Below, piece after piece: positions 1 through 6,519 of a DNA stretch of 13,825 nucleotides. The stretch spans positions 1 through 13,825 of the forward strand of contig CAAEOW010000079.1 in the NCBI GenBank assembly GCA_900757705.1, given 5' to 3'. The notes below the pieces were generated by a model. That model searched no databases. It saw only the letters and a list, made by a program, of their open reading frames with translations, and was not told the origin of the DNA. Made by a program: the position numbers and the translations under genes. Within the stretch, counting starts at the first letter, position 1. Every line of letters starts with the position of its first letter. The stretch comes from an uncultured Collinsella sp. Lineage in GTDB: Bacteria; Actinomycetota; Coriobacteriia; Coriobacteriales; Coriobacteriaceae.

Positions 1-37
1 GGTTTATTTTGGCAGGTTTTTTCTGGGGAAACGCAAA

Positions 38-70
38 CAGGGCCGCGACGCCTATAGCGTCGCGGCCCTG
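38..70 (-). terminator. Hairpin ending the PTS/transketolase operon
   Basis: A perfect 14-bp inverted repeat (arms 38-51 and 57-70, loop of 5 nt) lies 43 nt beyond the stop codon of the EIIA gene. Read on the minus strand it is followed by a T-containing stretch (TTTGCGTTT) rather than a clean T-run. It is most likely the intrinsic terminator of the minus-strand operon, although the weak U-tract leaves some doubt. Nothing else is visible in bases 1-37. Confidence 0.75.
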
Positions 71-112
71 CTCCTTGGAGAAGGATCAATAGATTGAGCG
101 GGCTGGTTGCAC

Positions 113-565
113 CTAGCCCTCGAGCCCGGCGTTAATAAGCTCCGCGATCTCGGCGGGATCGGCGCTCGTGCGCACCTTGTCACGGAAGCCGGCATCCATC
201 AGCATCACGGCAGCCTTGGAGAGCAGACGCAGGTGCGTGGTTCCCGCTTCGCCGGCGGGCACGTACAGCGCGAGTGCCACATCGACGGGCACGCCATCAA
301 AGCTCGGCCACTCAACAGGCTCGGACAGCTTGAGCACGGCCACGCCCGGCGTATGAATCGCGTCGCTTTTGGCATGCGGAACGGCAAAACCGGCGACGAG
401 GCCAGTCTCGGCCTCGTTTTCGCGAGCAATAAAAGCCGCCTCTACAGCAGATGCGTCATCGGCAAAACCAAGCTCAACAGCCTGCTCGGACAGATAATGC
501 AGCGCGTCCTCGCGCGAGGCGGCGGTGTAGCCAATCGTCACTTGGTTGGCAGATACAAACCCCAT
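113..565 (-). CDS. PTS EIIA component, fructose/mannitol family
   Basis: Cytoplasmic phosphocarrier of the phosphotransferase system: it takes phosphate from HPr and passes it to an EIIB domain. The 150-residue length fits a stand-alone EIIA of the fructose/mannitol type. The expected active-site histidine is H64 in the motif GFAVPHAKSDAI (59-70), and the LRLLSKAA stretch further on also fits the family. The start ATG has a good ribosome site (AAGGAAGG). The gene begins 12 nt after the transketolase C-half stop codon and is the last gene of the cluster. Its likely partner is the EIIBC permease at 4632-6104, which has no A domain of its own; the two are separated by four metabolic genes, which is unusual. 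Family assignment is firm; the sugar is unknown. Confidence 0.93.
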   Translation of the reverse strand: MGFVSANQVTIGYTAASREDALHYLSEQAVELGFADDASAVEAAFIARENEAETGLVAGFAVPHAKSDAIHTPGVAVLKLSEPVEWPSFDGVPVDVALALYVPAGEAGTTHLRLLSKAAVMLMDAGFRDKVRTSADPAEIAELINAGLEG

Positions 566-577
566 GGAAAACCTTCC

Positions 578-1516
578 TTACAACACGGACCTGACCGCGG
601 CTTCGATGCCGTCGGCGTCCAAACCGTACTTGTGCAGCAAATCGACCGCAGGGCCGGACTCGCCATATACATCGCGCACGCCGACGCGTCGCATCGGCAC
701 CGGATGCTGTTCCGCGAGCACCGAGGCCACGGCCTCGCCAAGACCGCCGATAATCGAATGCTCCTCGGCGGTGACCACGCGACCAGTCTTCTTGGCGCTG
801 GCAACCACCAGGCGCTCATCGAGCGGTTTGATCGTATGCATGTTGATGACCTCGGCGTCGATACCATCGGCAGCGAGCGCCTCGGCAGCCTCAAGCGCCT
901 CGGCGACCATGAGGCCACAAGCGACGATGGTCACATCGGACCCCTCGCGCACGACCACGCCGCGACCAATCTTGAACTCATAGTCCTCGCGGTCGTTGAT
1001 AACCGGTGTTGCCAGGCGGCCGAAGCGCATGTAGACCGGTCCCTCAAACTCATAGGCGGCGCGCACGCAAGCGCGAGCCTCGATGTCATCGGCGGGGACG
1101 ATCACCGTCATACCCGGAATCGTGCGCATGAGCGCGATATCCTCGCAGCACTGATGCGTAGCGCCGTCTTCACCGACCGAGATGCCCGCATGCGTAGCGC
1201 CAATTTTGACGTTGAGGTGCGGATAGCCGATGGAGTTACGCACTTGCTCATATGCACGACCGGCGGCGAACATGGCAAAGGTGCTCGCAAAGGCGACGCG
1301 ACCCGTGGTCGCAATGCCGGCGGCAAGCCCCATCAAGTTGCTCTCGGCAATGCCGGCATCGTAGAAGCGCTCAGGGTGCGCAGCCTTAAACTTACCGGTC
1401 TGCGTGGCGGCGGCCAGGTCGGCATCGAGAACCACAAAGTCATCGTGCTCATTGCCCAGCTCGACAAGCGCCTCGCCATAGCTAACGCGCGTGGCGACTT
1501 TCTTGACGTCTGCCAT
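578..1516 (-). CDS. Transketolase, C-terminal subunit
   Basis: 312 residues holding the pyrimidine-binding and C-terminal domains of a split transketolase. With the N-terminal half it would transfer two-carbon ketol units between sugar phosphates, linking fructose 6-phosphate and glyceraldehyde 3-phosphate to pentose phosphates. Visible family features are DADLAAATQTGKF (31-43), the catalytic glutamate region DAGIAESNLMG (E58), the aromatic-rich TFAMFAAGRAYEQ segment, and GISVGEDGATHQ. Its ATG shares one base with the TAA of the N-half gene (TAATG), so translation is probably coupled and subunit ratio kept near 1:1; GGGGAGGAG just upstream is a ribosome site. A related 1-deoxyxylulose-5-phosphate synthase identity is unlikely because the halves are split and of transketolase type. 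Confidence 0.95.
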   Translation of the reverse strand: MADVKKVATRVSYGEALVELGNEHDDFVVLDADLAAATQTGKFKAAHPERFYDAGIAESNLMGLAAGIATTGRVAFASTFAMFAAGRAYEQVRNSIGYPHLNVKIGATHAGISVGEDGATHQCCEDIALMRTIPGMTVIVPADDIEARACVRAAYEFEGPVYMRFGRLATPVINDREDYEFKIGRGVVVREGSDVTIVACGLMVAEALEAAEALAADGIDAEVINMHTIKPLDERLVVASAKKTGRVVTAEEHSIIGGLGEAVASVLAEQHPVPMRRVGVRDVYGESGPAVDLLHKYGLDADGIEAAVRSVL

Positions 1517-2346
1517 TAGAGCTCCTCCCCTGCTGCTGCGAGCTCGGCCATGGCCTGCTCAAACTGTTCATCGTTGGGTGCCTTGCCGTGCCAGCCCACC
1601 TGGTTTTCCATAAAGGAGACGCCCTTGCCCTTCACCGTCTCGGCGATGATAGCGACGGGCGCGCCGGTCACCTCGCGAGCCTCGGCGAAAGCCGCCTCAA
1701 TCTGCGCCATGTCATTGCCATCGGCTAGCTCGATCACATGCCACTTAAAGGCGCGGAACTTGTCGGCAAGCGGCATAGCCGAGTTAACTTCGTCGATACT
1801 GCCGTCAATTTGCAGGCCATTGTGATCGACGATAGCGACAAGGTTATCCAGGTCGTGGTTGCCGGCGAACATTGCCGCCTCCCACACCTGGCCTTCCTCG
1901 CACTCACCGTCGCCCAACAGCGTGTAGACGCGGTAGCTGTCACCCCAGTGCTTTGCGGCGAGTGCCATTCCAACCGCGGCGGAGATACCCTGACCGAGCG
2001 ATCCGGTGGACATATCAACACCCGGGGTGTCGTTCGTGTTGGGATGGCCCTGCAGTCGGCTGCCAATATGGCGGAGCGTCTCGAGCTCTTCGACGGGAAA
2101 ATAGCCGCGATTTGCCAACACCGAATACAGGCCCGGCGCCGCGTGACCCTTGGAGAGCACAAAGCGGTCTCGATCGGCCTTGTGAGGGTCGGCAGGATCG
2201 ATATTCATTTCCTCAAAGTACAGATACGTCATGATGTCGGCAGCACCGAGCGATCCACCCGGATGTCCCGACTTGGCCGCGTGCACCGCAGTCACGACAC
2301 CCTTCCTGACCTCATTGGCGACCTTCGCCAGCTCCTGGTTGGTCAT
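1516..2346 (-). CDS. Transketolase, N-terminal (thiamine diphosphate) subunit
   Basis: 276 residues corresponding to the diphosphate-binding half of transketolase. The thiamine-diphosphate/metal motif runs from GDGE (145) to N176 in AIVDHN. Substrate and cofactor histidines typical of the family appear at H28 (KSGHPGGS), H68 (SKGHAAP) and H101 (QGHPN). I chose the internal ATG encoding MTNQELAK because AGAGAGG lies just before it; an in-frame upstream ATG at 2406 would add 20 residues that run through an intergenic hairpin and have no family likeness. The stop overlaps the next start by one base. The pair is probably dedicated to this sugar locus, but could also be the cell's main transketolase; the window cannot decide. 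Confidence 0.95.
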   Translation of the reverse strand: MTNQELAKVANEVRKGVVTAVHAAKSGHPGGSLGAADIMTYLYFEEMNIDPADPHKADRDRFVLSKGHAAPGLYSVLANRGYFPVEELETLRHIGSRLQGHPNTNDTPGVDMSTGSLGQGISAAVGMALAAKHWGDSYRVYTLLGDGECEEGQVWEAAMFAGNHDLDNLVAIVDHNGLQIDGSIDEVNSAMPLADKFRAFKWHVIELADGNDMAQIEAAFAEAREVTGAPVAIIAETVKGKGVSFMENQVGWHGKAPNDEQFEQAMAELAAAGEEL

Positions 2347-2369
2347 ACGAATTCCTCTCTTGAGAACAA

Positions 2370-2398
2370 CCCCGGCACCGGATGACGCGATGCCGGGG
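2370..2398 (-). other. Intergenic hairpin between transaldolase and transketolase genes
   Basis: Perfect 8-bp inverted repeat (CCCCGGCA at 2370-2377, TGCCGGGG at 2391-2398, 13-nt loop) in the 63-nt gap between the transaldolase stop and the transketolase start. No T-run follows on the minus strand, so it does not look like an ordinary terminator. It may protect or mark the end of a processed upstream message. Function is inferred only from position. Confidence 0.5.
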
Positions 2399-2409
2399 CA
2401 ATCCACTCG

Positions 2410-3093
2410 TTAAGCCTGAGCGACGACCTTCTGCCAGTCAGCCTCAAAAGAGGCGAGGCCCTGGTCGGTCAGCGGGTGATGCAGGCACTTCTTGAGAGCG
2501 ACCATGGGGACGGTCGCGATATCGGCACCGAGCAGCGCCGCCTGGGTCACGTGATTGGGCGTGCGGACAGATGCGGTGATGATCTCGACGGTGTCGTCGA
2601 CGTTCTTGCCGGTCCAGTCATAGTTCTTGATGCAGGTCACAACGTTGTCGAGCTGCGAGATACCGTCCTCGGCGATGTCGTCGAAGCGTCCCACAAACGG
2701 GCTGATGTAGCGGGCACCGGCGTTGGCGGCCATGAGGGCCTGCGTCGGCGAGAAGACAAGCGTCATGTTGACGCGCACGCCTGCATCGGCCAACGCGCGG
2801 CAGGCGGCGAGGCCGGCCTCGCACACGGGAAGCTTAACCACGATGTTGGGAGCCAGAGCGGCAAGGCGCTTGCCCTCCTCGATCATGCCCTCGGCCGTGG
2901 TGGCGGTAGACTCGGCAGACACGGGCAGACCCTCGCAGAGCTCGGCAATCTTGAGCATATGGGGCTCAAAGTCGGCGAGCTTACCGCCGGTCTTGGCATA
3001 CAGGGACGGATTGGTGGTAACACCGGCCAGGCAGCCCCAGCTCTTGGCCTCGGCGATCTCGTCAAGGTTGGCGGTATCGATAAAGAACTTCAT
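2410..3093 (-). CDS. Transaldolase of the small FSA/TalC family
   Basis: 227 residues, the usual size for the short transaldolase / fructose-6-phosphate aldolase family (single TIM barrel), far shorter than classical TalB. The Schiff-base lysine is K87 in IVVKLPV, following GVTTNPSL (24-31); other conserved pieces are SPFVGRFDD and the ASVRTPNHVTQAALLGAD segment. It would move a dihydroxyacetone unit between sugar phosphates, or split fructose 6-phosphate; sequence resembles TalC-type transaldolases (VNMTLVFSPTQAL) more than strict aldolases. The chosen ATG is preceded by AAGGAG at 8 nt; a nine-residue upstream extension (from 3120) lacks such a site. It sits between the GatZ-like and transketolase genes, so with transketolase it completes the non-oxidative pentose phosphate branch. 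Confidence 0.93.
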   Translation of the reverse strand: MKFFIDTANLDEIAEAKSWGCLAGVTTNPSLYAKTGGKLADFEPHMLKIAELCEGLPVSAESTATTAEGMIEEGKRLAALAPNIVVKLPVCEAGLAACRALADAGVRVNMTLVFSPTQALMAANAGARYISPFVGRFDDIAEDGISQLDNVVTCIKNYDWTGKNVDDTVEIITASVRTPNHVTQAALLGADIATVPMVALKKCLHHPLTDQGLASFEADWQKVVAQA

Positions 3094-3125
3094 GGTGCAA
3101 ACTCCTTCTAAGGAATCCAAAACTC

Positions 3126-3161
3126 AAAAAATAGGACAAAGGGGATGTCCCTTTGTCCTAT
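3126..3161 (-). terminator. Intrinsic terminator between GatZ-like and transaldolase genes
   Basis: A perfect 13-bp stem (ATAGGACAAAGGG at 3131-3143 and its complement at 3149-3161, loop 5 nt) is followed on the minus strand by six Ts. It has the full form of an intrinsic terminator, yet it lies inside an apparently single functional gene cluster, about 33 nt before the transaldolase start. I see no convincing separate promoter downstream of it, so it may act by partial read-through to lower expression of the four distal genes. Confidence 0.8.
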
Positions 3162-3163
3162 GT

Positions 3164-3199
3164 GCCGGGCCCGCAGCTGGGACATGCCCCGGACCCGGC
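3164..3199 (-). repeat. Second GC-rich hairpin next to the terminator
   Basis: GCCGGG-CCC (from 3164) can pair with GGACCCGGC (3191-3199) at 8 of 9 positions, giving a GC-rich stem immediately upstream (minus-strand sense) of the 3131-3161 terminator. Two hairpins back to back suggest a REP-like or composite terminator element. No coding content is seen in 3094-3218. Confidence 0.4.
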
Positions 3200-3218
3200 G
3201 TCGTGTAGGAAAAGCTAC

Positions 3219-4487
3219 TTAGAGAGCCTTCTCGATGCGGCTCGTGACGCCCTTGAGGTTAAGACCGACGACGTACTGCTTGATCGGGCGCTTGATGTGC
3301 TCGATCACAAAGCGCTTGCCGTCGATGTCCTGGGCAGCGAGGTTGCGATAGAGTTTCTCGACCTGCTCCTTGACCTCGGGATCGTTAAAGGCGTAGTGGC
3401 CGGAGACATCCAGAATCTTCAGGCTGAGTTCGTCGTCAGCCAGGATGTCGTCAACCTGCAGGTTGACGTCGTCGCCAGTCATCCACTTGCGCCAACGCTC
3501 GGTCTTGATAGCCTTGACCAGCAGCGTGTGATACAGGTCGGAGGGATCGTCGCACAGGCCGTTGTCGACCAGAATCTGCTCGGTAGCGCAGAGTTTGAGG
3601 TAAGCGCGGGTCTCCTCGGTGCCATACTGCGGAGCAACGTTGGAGGCGGTCACGTGTGCCGGGATATGCTCGAGCAGCGTCGCGTCATCCAGGTAGTCGG
3701 CGTTGTGCTCCTTCAGACCCACGCCGTAGCGCTTGGCCATATCGGCAAGCTCGCGAGCGTTCTTGAAGTTGTAGTGACCGACCTGCTCCGTCCAGCGGGT
3801 AAGGGTGCCGGTCTGGCCGACGATAAAGGTGGGCATGGGGCAGCCGCGCTTCTCGAGCTCGGGCTGCAGCTGAGAAATGAACTCCTCGTACTTATCGGTA
3901 GAGGTCAAGCCGCCATTGGTCTCCTCGGTACCGACCTCATAGGCAACCTCGGGCAGGTTATGCTCGCGACGGTATTGCTCAAGGTAGTCGATAAGATCGA
4001 TCGTACGGCGAAGCACCACGTCGAGCGGAATAACCTTGCCGATCTGATAGGGGTCCTTGGTGGGATCGACCATCAGCAGGTCAAAGCCCGCCTCCATGTC
4101 GGCGACAAAGGACTTGCGGGCGAGCTCCATGGCCTCGTCCTCGGGCAGGTGGGCGTTACGCTCCTCGTCGCGCTGCCACGGACCGCCGTGATCGCGGCAC
4201 AGGTAGTACGGACCGGTGTAACCCACCTCGTCGGCAACCTTCTTGATGTCGGCGGCAAAGCGCGTCTGGTCCCAACCGTTGACGTAGCCGGCGCCCATCT
4301 CGTCCATATCGACCTGGTTGCGGCTAGCGATAAACATGGGCGGGAAATCCTCGTCCTTGGCAAGCTCGAACACGGCCTGAATCAGGTTGGGGCTCATGGG
4401 GCCAATGCCGACCATGGTTGCGTGATCGCCGCTATCCTGCAGCTTGAGCATGCCCTGAACGGCCTGGCGGATGGTAAGGTTGGACAT
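3219..4487 (-). CDS. GatZ/KbaZ-family protein (tagatose-bisphosphate aldolase non-catalytic subunit or ketose-6-phosphate 4-epimerase)
   Basis: 422 residues of the family that includes GatZ/KbaZ, described as chaperone-like partners of class II tagatose-1,6-bisphosphate aldolases, and also members shown to epimerise tagatose 6-phosphate and fructose 6-phosphate at C4. Supporting features are the TIM-barrel pattern, LCRDHGGPW (97-104; the family's DHxGP motif), LLMVDPTKD, and EVGTEETNGGLT (184-195). The ATG is preceded by GGAGAAGGAG. No catalytic GatY/KbaY partner gene is in the window, and no 1-phosphofructokinase-type kinase is present, which makes an enzymatic epimerase role more attractive than a purely structural one. 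It follows the PTS permease and precedes a terminator. Family is firm, reaction is inferred. Confidence 0.88.
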   Translation of the reverse strand: MSNLTIRQAVQGMLKLQDSGDHATMVGIGPMSPNLIQAVFELAKDEDFPPMFIASRNQVDMDEMGAGYVNGWDQTRFAADIKKVADEVGYTGPYYLCRDHGGPWQRDEERNAHLPEDEAMELARKSFVADMEAGFDLLMVDPTKDPYQIGKVIPLDVVLRRTIDLIDYLEQYRREHNLPEVAYEVGTEETNGGLTSTDKYEEFISQLQPELEKRGCPMPTFIVGQTGTLTRWTEQVGHYNFKNARELADMAKRYGVGLKEHNADYLDDATLLEHIPAHVTASNVAPQYGTEETRAYLKLCATEQILVDNGLCDDPSDLYHTLLVKAIKTERWRKWMTGDDVNLQVDDILADDELSLKILDVSGHYAFNDPEVKEQVEKLYRNLAAQDIDGKRFVIEHIKRPIKQYVVGLNLKGVTSRIEKAL

Positions 4488-4556
4488 TTTGTTCTCCTTC
4501 TCCAGAGGATTTTTGACAAAAGTTCCCTGGGACCCAGATGCGGGCCCTATCAGTAC

Positions 4557-4617
4557 GGATGGATTTTGTTGTGTAGGGGCGGTTGTGCGGAGTCAAATCC
4601 ATCCCTCCGCACAACCG
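4557..4617 (-). promoter_or_regulatory. Two overlapping RNA helices between EIIBC and GatZ-like genes
   Basis: In the 144-nt gap, a 13-bp perfect stem (4580-4592 with 4605-4617) has a 12-nt loop, and ten of those loop bases (4595-4604, AAATCCATCC) are perfectly complementary to GGATGGATTT at 4557-4566. On the minus-strand transcript the order is arm A, arm B, arm A-prime, arm B-prime. This is a pseudoknot order; because nearly the whole loop would be paired, the helices may instead be mutually exclusive. No T-run follows, so it is not an ordinary terminator. It could stabilise the EIIBC message or switch expression of the downstream gene. A TTGACT sequence within it could alternatively be a -35 element, but I find no good -10 after it. 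Confidence 0.55.
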
Positions 4618-4631
4618 GAGTCCTTAAAGGT

Positions 4632-6104
4632 TTACTTGGCCTGCTTATCGAGCGTGGGCTTCATGGCAATCAGGATTGCAGCGGCGACCACGGAGCCAAT
4701 CACGATGTCCAGGCAGAACAGCGCGACGTTGTTGGTGGCAAGGGCGACGATAAAGCCACCGTGCGGGACGTAGCAGTCGATACCCTGGAAGGCGGCGAGC
4801 GCCGCACCCACGGCAGAGCCGATGCAGATGCCGGGAAGGGTGTGACCGAGGTCCTTGACCGCGAAGGGGATAGCGCCCTCGGTAATACCGATGCAGCCCA
4901 TGAACAGTGCGGAGATGCCCATCTGACGGTCGGCGTCATCGAACTTGTTCTTGGCGATGAGCGCAGCAAGGCCGCAAGCAATCGGGGGAATGGCGACGGC
5001 GACGCGGAACATACCGTTGGGGCCGTAGATGCCGGAGGCCATGATGGCCATGGTAAAGGTCGAAGCGGTCTTGTTGATGGGGCCACCCATATCGAAGGCG
5101 GTCATAACACCAATGACCAGGCCCAGGACGACGGCGGAGCCGCCCTGCAGGCTACCGAGCACGCTGGTGAGCCAATCCATCACAAATCCAAGCGGCGTGG
5201 CCAGGATGTAAATGTATGCCATGCCAAGGACGAGCGAGGTCAGAATCGGGATGATCAGGATCGGCATGATGGTCTGGATGGTGTTGTTGACCTTCCAGGT
5301 CTTCATCCAGCGGACAAAGTAACCGCAGATGACAGCCATGATCATGGCACCCAAGAAGCCAGTCGAAACACTGTTGCCGCTCGGGGTGACGACGGCGTTG
5401 TTGACCAAGTAGCCCAGGACGAAGCCAGGGGCAAGTGCGGGCTTGCCGGCCATCGAGTAAGCGATGTATGCCGCAAGCACCGGAATCATCATAGAGATGC
5501 CGGCCATGCCGATGGTGTTAAGGCTCACCATCAACGGGTTGGTGACCTCCATGCCGCTAGCACCGGCAGTACCGGATGCCAACGAGAAGGCGAGGAACAC
5601 GCCACCGATAACGACGATGGGGATAAAATAGGAAACGCCGGTATTGAATGCATTGAGCAGCGTCTTGCCAGGATCGGCAAAGATGGACTGCTTGGACGCC
5701 GGTGTCGGGGCCTGCGGGGCAGCGGAGACGGCCTTCTTCTCTGCCTTGGCCTCGGCCTTGGGCGCGTCAACGGCGCCACCCGTCGCCTTGATGATCTCAA
5801 CGGCCTGGTCAATGATCTTCACCGGATCGGCGATTACATCCGAGGTACCGACCTTGAGGAACTTGCCCTCGGCCATCTTCTGCTCAAAACGGTCCTCATT
5901 CTCGACACCCACGTCGACGGACTCCAGGACCAGGTCGGCGGAATCCACGTCTTCCTGCGTCAGCTCGTTCTCGATGCCCAGACCACCCTGAGCCTCGACT
6001 TTGCACTCGATGCCACGGGCGGCGCATTCATCTTGAATCGCCTTCTGGGCCATATACGTGTGGGCAATACCCACGGTACAGGCGGCAACGCCTACGATCT
6101 TCAT
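4632..6104 (-). CDS. PTS EIIBC permease, fructose family
   Basis: 490-residue membrane protein that imports and phosphorylates a sugar, probably a ketose. Residues 1-105 are a fructose-type EIIB domain with the phosphocysteine C8 in VGVAACTVGIAHT. An Ala/Pro/Lys-rich linker (about 110-138) leads to the EIIC channel domain (about 140-490), which shows repeated hydrophobic segments and the family motifs DMGGPINK, GITEGAIPFAVKD and VPHGGFIVAL. There is no EIIA domain, so the product of the gene at 113-565 is the likely donor. The start chosen encodes MKIVGVAA, with GAGGGA before it; an open extension to 6206 adds 34 residues without family similarity. First gene of the cluster, behind the promoter at 6205-6234. 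Similar to FruA-type proteins but with one EIIB domain; sugar unknown. Confidence 0.94.
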   Translation of the reverse strand: MKIVGVAACTVGIAHTYMAQKAIQDECAARGIECKVEAQGGLGIENELTQEDVDSADLVLESVDVGVENEDRFEQKMAEGKFLKVGTSDVIADPVKIIDQAVEIIKATGGAVDAPKAEAKAEKKAVSAAPQAPTPASKQSIFADPGKTLLNAFNTGVSYFIPIVVIGGVFLAFSLASGTAGASGMEVTNPLMVSLNTIGMAGISMMIPVLAAYIAYSMAGKPALAPGFVLGYLVNNAVVTPSGNSVSTGFLGAMIMAVICGYFVRWMKTWKVNNTIQTIMPILIIPILTSLVLGMAYIYILATPLGFVMDWLTSVLGSLQGGSAVVLGLVIGVMTAFDMGGPINKTASTFTMAIMASGIYGPNGMFRVAVAIPPIACGLAALIAKNKFDDADRQMGISALFMGCIGITEGAIPFAVKDLGHTLPGICIGSAVGAALAAFQGIDCYVPHGGFIVALATNNVALFCLDIVIGSVVAAAILIAMKPTLDKQAK

Positions 6105-6204
6105 TGCTTCCCTCTTTTCATAGAGTTGCGTGCGCAAGACACCGTTTGCGGAGGCCTCCGGAGCATCCCCTGCCGTTTGGACTTGCTGTCTTTTCGACAA
6201 GACC

Positions 6205-6234
6205 AATATAGGTGCTCGTTTTTCTTAATGCCAG
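6205..6234 (-). promoter_or_regulatory. Probable promoter of the PTS/transketolase operon
   Basis: On the minus strand, CTGGCA (6229-6234) and TATATT (6205-6210) match the vegetative -35 and -10 hexamers at 4 and 5 of 6 positions with an 18-bp spacer. The predicted leader to the EIIBC start is about 95 nt. The repeat cluster at 6265-6297 lies just upstream, where a regulator could touch RNA polymerase. Confidence 0.5.
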
Positions 6235-6264
6235 CTTATTTCGGTAAACGCGCAGGTCAGAGCG

Positions 6265-6297
6265 TTGGTTATGCGATTTAGTTATGCGTTTAACCAA
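6265..6297. promoter_or_regulatory. Candidate operator for the LacI-family regulator
   Basis: A 33-bp dyad (TTGGTTA at 6265-6271, TAACCAA at 6291-6297) encloses two direct copies of GTTATGCG (6268-6275 and 6281-6288), 13 bp apart. A similar half element, GGTAAACGCGC, lies at 6243-6253. CG-centred elements with flanking A/T are typical of LacI-family sites. The assignment to the adjacent regulator is by position only. Confidence 0.45.
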
Positions 6298-6506
6298 AAA
6301 TGAATCCTGCGATTTTACCCTCGATTTCAAAAGTCAAGAAGTATTTGATTTTCTCGGTAGACGGCAGATGCGCATGCCGGCCACAAATTTCGACCCCACC
6401 CGTATACCGCATTTGTTGCATACTCATATGAAAGGAAAAAGTCGCTCACCGAAGCGTATCCCTCACCAAGACTCAAAGTCATCATGTTGGAAAATGCTCA
6501 TCTGTC

Positions 6507-6514
6507 GGAAGGAG
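6507..6514 (+). promoter_or_regulatory. Ribosome binding site that fixes the GTG start
   Basis: GGAAGGAG, five bases ahead of GTG at 6520. It decides the start of the LacI-family gene, removing twelve residues that an upstream ATG would add. Confidence 0.85.
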
Positions 6515-6519
6515 TCGCT

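Larger units (their letters stand above)
6105..6519. promoter_or_regulatory. Divergent control region between the PTS operon and the LacI-type gene
   Basis: 415 nt without a gene. It holds the operon promoter (6205-6234), a short hairpin near the expected start of that transcript (GTCTT at 6189 pairing with AAGAC ending at 6204), small palindromes in the leader (GGAGGCCTCC at 6150-6159, TTGCGTGCGCAA at 6126-6137), and the dyad/direct-repeat cluster at 6265-6297. I could not identify a convincing promoter for the LacI-type gene, although bases 6300-6440 are AT-richer than the surroundings. Confidence 0.6.

Noticed and set aside
107..1519. A 470-codon open frame on the plus strand opposite the EIIA and transketolase C-half genes.
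   Set aside because: Same cause: it mirrors real genes with catalytic motifs on the minus strand and has no recognisable fold or ribosome site.
4432..4614. A 60-codon minus-strand frame covering the gap between EIIBC and the GatZ-like gene.
   Set aside because: It runs through the paired RNA helices and into the GatZ-like gene in another frame, with no ribosome site.
3153..6281. An open frame of more than 1000 codons on the plus strand opposite the EIIBC and GatZ-like genes.
   Set aside because: It runs antisense through two well-recognised genes and the structured gap between them, has low-complexity His/Asp/Gly-rich content typical of the reverse complement of GC-rich coding DNA, and shows no known domain.
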